From Flavobacteriales bacterium (GTDB lineage: Bacteria > Bacteroidota > Bacteroidia > Flavobacteriales > UA16): a stretch of 8,765 nucleotides of DNA. Location of the stretch: the NCBI GenBank assembly GCA_018700255.1, contig JABISU010000295.1, positions 1-8,765 on the forward strand, read 5' to 3'. The notes below the pieces were generated by a model. It did no database searches and had not been told where the DNA came from. It was given only the letters and a program-made list of their open reading frames with translations. Shown here in pieces: positions 5,522 to 8,765 of the stretch; position 1 is the stretch's first letter; each line of letters begins with the position of its first letter. The position numbers were made by a program, and so were the translations under genes.

Positions 5522-7543
5522 ATGGAAAAAACTACAACGGAATTCCCACAAAATCCACTTCTATTCGACCCTGAAGGAATGGATAGATCTGAGGTGCTGG
5601 CACTGTACGAAAAGCTACTTCTCCCTAGAATGATAGAAGAAAAGATGCTCTCTCAGCTTAGGCAGGGGAATATCTCAAAGTGGTTCAGTGGAATAGGCCA
5701 AGAAGCGATATCCGTCGGAGTAGGAGCAGCTATGCCAATAGAGGATTGGATACTTCCAATGCATAGAAACTTGGGGGTTTTCACCACAAGAGGTATTCCT
5801 TTAGATAGGCTTTTCGCACAGTTTAAAGGAAAAGACCACGGCTTTACAAAAGGACGGGATAGATCTTTTCATTTCGGCTCTTATGAGCATAAAATTTGTG
5901 GGATGATCTCTCACCTAGGGCCACAACTCGGAATAGCTGATGGAATCGCCCTTGCAAATAAACTCGATAACTCTGGAAAGGCAACCTTCGTTTTTACAGG
6001 TGATGGTGGAGCGAGCGAGGGAGATTTTCACGAAGCTGTGAACGTAGCTACTGTTTGGCAACTACCTGTAATTATAGGAATTGAGAACAACTCATGGGGG
6101 TTATCAACGCCATCTAAGGAACAATTCAGGTTTGAACACTTTACCGACAAAGCAATCGGATACGGAATTCCCGAAGAAGACGCCATTCAAGTGGATGGAA
6201 ACGATGTGCTCGCAGTATACAATACGGTGCGTCGATGCGTTAAATCTTTACGCGAACGACCTCGTCCTATAATACTGGAATTCAAGACTTTCAGAATAAT
6301 GGGGCATGAAGAAGCTTCAGGCACAAAATACTACCCTGAGGGGCTGATTGACAAGTGGAAGACTATAGATCCAATAAATAGACTCACGAAGCATCTCAAA
6401 GCAAATGGTGGGCTTAGAAATGAGGAGGAAACTGAGATACGTAGCAGGCACAAGCAGACTATTTTAGATGGACTGAAGATTTCATCAGACCTCCCTGACA
6501 TCGAAGTTGATGTACTCGAAGAGCTAGGAGATATATTCGCTCCAGGAACCCCTTCAGAAGTAGCTCCTACAACAAAGGGGCGCGAAATAAGAATGATAGA
6601 CGCCATCCAAGAAGGATTAGGCATGAGCATGGAGAAAAACCCCAGCATGGTTTGTATGGGACAAGATATTGGGGCTTACGGAGGCGTATTTAAGGTGACG
6701 GACGGGTTTGTAGATCGATTCGGAAAAGAAAGAGTACGAAGTACACCACTTTGCGAGTCTGCTATTGTAGGAACTGCCATGGGACTGAGCATCAGCGGGC
6801 GCAAGTCCATGATGGAGATGCAGTTCGCAGACTTCGTTACATGCGGCTTTAACCAAATCGTAAACAACCTCGCTAAGATCCATTGGCGCTGGAGCCAATC
6901 GGCTGACATAGTTGTTAGAATGCCGACAGGAGGAGGAGTTGGAGCTGGCCCATTTCACTCACAAAGCATAGAAGCTTGGTTCTTCCACGTTCCAGGACTT
7001 AAAATAGCCTACCCCTCTACCCCTTATGACGCTAAGGGGCTTTTGAGAATGGCCGTAGAAGATCCTAACCCAGTCCTATTTTTCGAACATAAAGCATTGT
7101 ACAGGAGCCTAAGTGGACTCGTCCCTGAGGAGGATTACACAATCGAGTTTGGAAAGGGAAGGATAGTGAGAGAGGGAACAGACGCAACGATTGTAACCTA
7201 TGGAATGGGAGTAAAATGGGCGGAAACCGTTTTAGACGATCATCCAGAGTGGTCCGTGGAGCTTATAGATTTAAGAACGCTTGTGCCTTGGGATAAAAAA
7301 TTGGTTTCTGAGAGCGTAAGCAAAACTGGGAAAGCATTGGTACTTCATGAGGCTACCATGACCGGGGGGATTGGCGGAGAAATCAGTGCGGTTATACATG
7401 AAAATTGTTGGCGCTCGCTTGATGCTCCGGTAGTAAGAACGGCAAGCTTAGACACACCTGTTCCGTTCGCATCTGATCTTGAAAGAGAGTTTATGGCCAA
7501 TTGTAGACTTGATGCCGATTTAAAATCCCTATTAAATAGATAG
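5522..7543 (+). CDS. Fused E1 alpha/beta subunit of a branched-chain-type 2-oxoacid dehydrogenase
   Basis: This 673-residue protein joins the alpha and beta chains of a thiamine-diphosphate-dependent 2-oxoacid dehydrogenase E1, an arrangement common in Bacteroidota. The alpha half (about 1-335) holds GQEA at 59-62, His-81/Arg-82 near the cofactor phosphate, and the ThDP motif starting at Gly160-Asp161-Gly162 and ending at Asn189-Asn190. The loop FRIMGHEEASGTKYYP replaces the phosphorylation loop of the mitochondrial enzyme. A linker of about 335-350 leads to the beta half (350-673), with Glu-412 (PLCESAIVG), which should activate the cofactor, and His-479 (FHSQS). The reaction is decarboxylation of a branched-chain (or related) 2-oxoacid and transfer of the acyl group to lipoyl-E2, giving acyl-CoA for branched fatty acids or energy. 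Pyruvate as substrate is less likely but not excluded. E2 and E3 are not in the window. All key residues are intact. The next gene follows after 44 bp without a terminator. Confidence 0.92.
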   Translation: MEKTTTEFPQNPLLFDPEGMDRSEVLALYEKLLLPRMIEEKMLSQLRQGNISKWFSGIGQEAISVGVGAAMPIEDWILPMHRNLGVFTTRGIPLDRLFAQFKGKDHGFTKGRDRSFHFGSYEHKICGMISHLGPQLGIADGIALANKLDNSGKATFVFTGDGGASEGDFHEAVNVATVWQLPVIIGIENNSWGLSTPSKEQFRFEHFTDKAIGYGIPEEDAIQVDGNDVLAVYNTVRRCVKSLRERPRPIILEFKTFRIMGHEEASGTKYYPEGLIDKWKTIDPINRLTKHLKANGGLRNEEETEIRSRHKQTILDGLKISSDLPDIEVDVLEELGDIFAPGTPSEVAPTTKGREIRMIDAIQEGLGMSMEKNPSMVCMGQDIGAYGGVFKVTDGFVDRFGKERVRSTPLCESAIVGTAMGLSISGRKSMMEMQFADFVTCGFNQIVNNLAKIHWRWSQSADIVVRMPTGGGVGAGPFHSQSIEAWFFHVPGLKIAYPSTPYDAKGLLRMAVEDPNPVLFFEHKALYRSLSGLVPEEDYTIEFGKGRIVREGTDATIVTYGMGVKWAETVLDDHPEWSVELIDLRTLVPWDKKLVSESVSKTGKALVLHEATMTGGIGGEISAVIHENCWRSLDAPVVRTASLDTPVPFASDLEREFMANCRLDADLKSLLNR

Positions 7544-7551
7544 GAATAAAT

Positions 7552-7582
7552 TTTGAAACATAAGGGTTTAAGCGTATATTAC
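7552..7582 (+). promoter_or_regulatory. Candidate Bacteroidota-type promoter for the 111-residue gene
   Basis: TTTG at 7552-7555 is followed after exactly 19 nt by TATATTAC at 7575-7582, matching the TTTG-N19-TAnnTTTG layout of Bacteroidota housekeeping promoters, although the last two -7 bases deviate. The box ends 5 nt before the ATG at 7588, implying a leaderless or nearly leaderless transcript. It is the only candidate here with both elements at the right spacing. Read-through from the E1 gene is also possible. Confidence 0.4.
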
Positions 7583-7587
7583 TTGTT

Positions 7588-7923
7588 ATGCCATTACACT
7601 TTGATAACGTACGAAAAGCTGTTCACGCAATGTTAAATGACGTTGTGGAGCAGGGTTTCAAGCATTCTCTGGAATTCCCTAATGACAGCGAGAGTGCTCA
7701 CAAGATTATTGAAAACGCCAACACATCTCTAACGGATATCATAAATTTTGCTCGGAAGGATAACCTGATGCATAACGCCGATGTTAAACAGGAGGCCTTC
7801 AGACACACCATTAAACAAGCTGAAAAGACAAGCCTTAAACTCTTATCCGAAATTCAACAAATGCGTAGACATCAAATTATGACAAAGCATAAATTGAAAA
7901 AGAGCGACTTGGTCACAAAATGA
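7588..7923 (+). CDS. Small helical protein of unknown function
   Basis: I do not recognise this 111-residue protein. It has no signal peptide or membrane segment, so it should be cytoplasmic. It looks entirely alpha-helical: an opening helix (FDNVRKAVHAMLNDVVEQGF), an amphipathic middle part (about 37-58) and a long C-terminal helix (about 65-98) ending in a basic tail (MRRHQIMTKHKLKKSDLVTK). It contains no Cys, and six or more His residues are spread along it. Its position 44 bp behind the E1 gene and on the same strand allows co-transcription, but nothing in the sequence ties it to the dehydrogenase. The ATG is the first in frame after the possible promoter. Coding is supported by frame length, normal composition and tight spacing to both neighbours. 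Confidence 0.65.
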   Translation: MPLHFDNVRKAVHAMLNDVVEQGFKHSLEFPNDSESAHKIIENANTSLTDIINFARKDNLMHNADVKQEAFRHTIKQAEKTSLKLLSEIQQMRRHQIMTKHKLKKSDLVTK

Positions 7924-7927
7924 CATT

Positions 7928-7949
7928 CCTAGGGCGATTTGCACCTAGG
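7928..7949. terminator. Possible bidirectional terminator hairpin between convergent genes
   Basis: Two copies of the self-complementary hexamer CCTAGG (7928-7933 and 7944-7949) lie in the 36-bp gap between two convergent genes and can pair as a 6-bp stem with a 10-base loop; GC pairs inside the loop could lengthen it slightly. No U-run follows immediately on the plus strand. The nearest T-run is at 7964-7969, inside the end of the opposing gene. It is a weak candidate, favoured by location. Confidence 0.4.
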
Positions 7950-7959
7950 CAATTGACGC

Positions 7960-8547
7960 TTACTTTTTTGCCTTCGACCTGCGTGCTTGTCTAGCTGAAG
8001 AAGGAGACCCGCCACGTCCACCTACTGCTGTTCTAGCTCCCCCACCCTTGATAGCATCTTCAACCATTTTAATATCTTTAGCTAGAACTCCTTTTGTGTC
8101 TAGGCGTTTAGCATCCTTTAAAAACATCGTCGCTTCGCGGACTTTACGCTTCGCACTGGCACAAACGGCGAGATTCAATTTTGCAGCTGCCTCATCGTGT
8201 CCCTGACGAAGACCTAAGCGCACAGCTTCCCTTAAAAACCTTTCCGCGATATTCATATTCTCCTCCATAGTTAAGCTTCCCATTAAAAAATTGTAGTATC
8301 CTCTTTGCCTAGGCCAAAGCTGATTTGTCTTTATTCTCACTAACCACTTCCTTGCTTCGGGCATCTTTTGCTGGCGAAGGTTTACGAACGCCATTACCAT
8401 GCGCATGCTGCGAAGGGTAGTGAGGGTTAAGATAATTGTAAGGAAAGTCATTCCTATTGCAGACCCTGTTTGGGCTACTGAATAGAGATAAATTGTGTAC
8501 AATAAACTTGATAAAGCAATTAGAATTTTTATGAGCCTAGTGAGCAT
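7960..8547 (-). CDS. Membrane-anchored TPR-like protein
   Basis: I chose the ATG at 8547 (195 residues). The frame is open up to 8715, but that extension would run through the start of the divergent YtxJ-type gene and would precede the natural N-terminus. Residues about 5-25 and 29-52 form two hydrophobic segments separated by a short polar turn (AQTGSAIG), so the protein should be anchored in the inner membrane by a hairpin. Residues about 58-165 are helical with TPR-like spacing (MPEARKWLVRIKTNQLWP, NIAERFLREAVRLGL, AAAKLNLAVCASAKRKVREA), suggesting two to three repeats that face the cytoplasm and bind a partner protein. The last 25 residues are a Gly/Ser/Arg/Lys-rich disordered basic tail. 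The exact family is not recognised. It is convergent with the 111-residue gene and divergent, across 46 bp, from the YtxJ-type gene. Confidence 0.72.
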   Translation of the reverse strand: MLTRLIKILIALSSLLYTIYLYSVAQTGSAIGMTFLTIILTLTTLRSMRMVMAFVNLRQQKMPEARKWLVRIKTNQLWPRQRGYYNFLMGSLTMEENMNIAERFLREAVRLGLRQGHDEAAAKLNLAVCASAKRKVREATMFLKDAKRLDTKGVLAKDIKMVEDAIKGGGARTAVGGRGGSPSSARQARRSKAKK

Positions 8548-8556
8548 GGTCGGGTT

Positions 8557-8587
8557 TACCTTTGTAAATATTAGAAGTGTAAATTTA
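8557..8587 (+). promoter_or_regulatory. Candidate -7 boxes for the YtxJ-type gene
   Basis: TACCTTTG at 8557-8564 is a perfect match to TAnnTTTG and would give a leader of about 20-25 nt before the ATG at 8594. TAAATTTA at 8580-8587 matches five of six fixed positions and ends 6 nt before the ATG. Neither has a TTTG exactly 19 nt upstream, so I cannot decide between them. The 46-bp gap must also hold the promoter of the minus-strand TPR gene, for which I see no good box. Confidence 0.4.
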
Positions 8588-8593
8588 GTAAGT

Positions 8594-8765
8594 ATGAACT
8601 GGAAACACCTGACAAGCATCGATGATTTAGACACTGCGATTGTATCATCTGAAAACAGAACAGTAGTTTTATTCAAACACAGCACTCGTTGCTCTATTAG
8701 TCGCATGGCTCTCAAGATGTTTGAGTCGGATTGGGATGAATCTTTAGCTGAAGTGGACGCTCACT
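8594..8765 (+). CDS. ytxJ: YtxJ-type thioredoxin-fold monothiol protein, N-terminal fragment
   Basis: Fifty-seven codons of a gene that continues past the window. The strand and motif VVLFKHSTRCSISRMAL is the signature of the YtxJ family (DUF2847), a small thioredoxin-like protein linked with the bacillithiol system and usually about 110-130 residues long. The active-site Cys-33 sits in a CxxS arrangement (Cys-Ser-Ile-Ser), so it has one thiol where classical thioredoxin has two, which fits a monothiol bacilliredoxin-like role: removing bacillithiol from protein thiols. The ATG at 8594 gives the expected N-terminus (MNWKHLTSIDDL). It is absent from translated frame lists because it lacks its stop here. 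Its presence suggests, but does not prove, that the organism makes bacillithiol. Confidence 0.85.
   Translation, partial: MNWKHLTSIDDLDTAIVSSENRTVVLFKHSTRCSISRMALKMFESDWDESLAEVDAH

Noticed and set aside
4688..5574. Plus-strand open frames opposite the FAD dehydrogenase
   Set aside because: They oppose conserved family motifs on the minus strand and show no protein features of their own.
6331..6958. Minus-strand and alternate frames within the E1 gene
   Set aside because: They overlap intact E1 linker and beta-subunit motifs, including Glu-412; no domain is seen in them.
8548..8715. N-terminal 56-residue extension of the TPR-like protein
   Set aside because: It overlaps the start of the YtxJ-type gene and the divergent promoter; the internal ATG at 8547 gives a natural membrane-anchor N-terminus.

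Overview
The window looks like ordinary chromosomal DNA of a Bacteroidota bacterium, probably a Flavobacteriales-like marine or environmental lineage. The clues are a fused alpha/beta E1 2-oxoacid dehydrogenase, a TonB-like protein with the Bacteroidota-style C-terminal domain ending in Phe-Val-Ala-Gln, a secreted protein with regulatory-like, TPR and coiled-coil regions, a YtxJ-type monothiol protein, start codons without Shine-Dalgarno sequences, and several AT-rich boxes resembling the Bacteroidota TAnnTTTG -7 element. Family assignments come from reading the proteins by eye; no search was run.

Layout. 1-246 (+) is the 3' end of an alanine dehydrogenase/saccharopine dehydrogenase-like gene. 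It overlaps tail-to-tail by 7 bp with a two-gene minus-strand operon (2878 down to 240): a 632-residue secreted protein with a regulatory-like domain, a TPR, an Ala/Glu/Arg-rich coiled coil and a C-terminal beta domain, followed 17 bp later by a TonB-like periplasmic protein. Divergent from it, 2936-3847 (+) encodes a secreted, probably outer-membrane protein of unknown function. Convergent with that, 3868-5478 (-) encodes a COG2509-type FAD-dependent dehydrogenase. Divergent again, 5522-7543 (+) encodes the fused E1 alpha/beta subunit of a branched-chain-type 2-oxoacid dehydrogenase, followed by an orphan 111-residue helical protein (7588-7923). A possible bidirectional hairpin separates this from 7960-8547 (-), a membrane-anchored TPR-like protein. 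From 8594 a YtxJ-type protein starts and runs off the end.

Function. The window divides into an envelope block (about 240-3847) and a cytoplasmic metabolism/redox block (3868 onward). The envelope pair (TolA-like Ala-rich coiled-coil protein plus TonB-like protein) is the most interesting unit and may form a cell-envelope assembly, but that is inference. E2 and E3 subunits of the dehydrogenase are not in the window. Coding density is very high: no stretch above 60 bp lacks a gene. No RNA gene, insertion sequence, CRISPR array or attachment site was seen, and I found no convincing evidence for a wholly new system.
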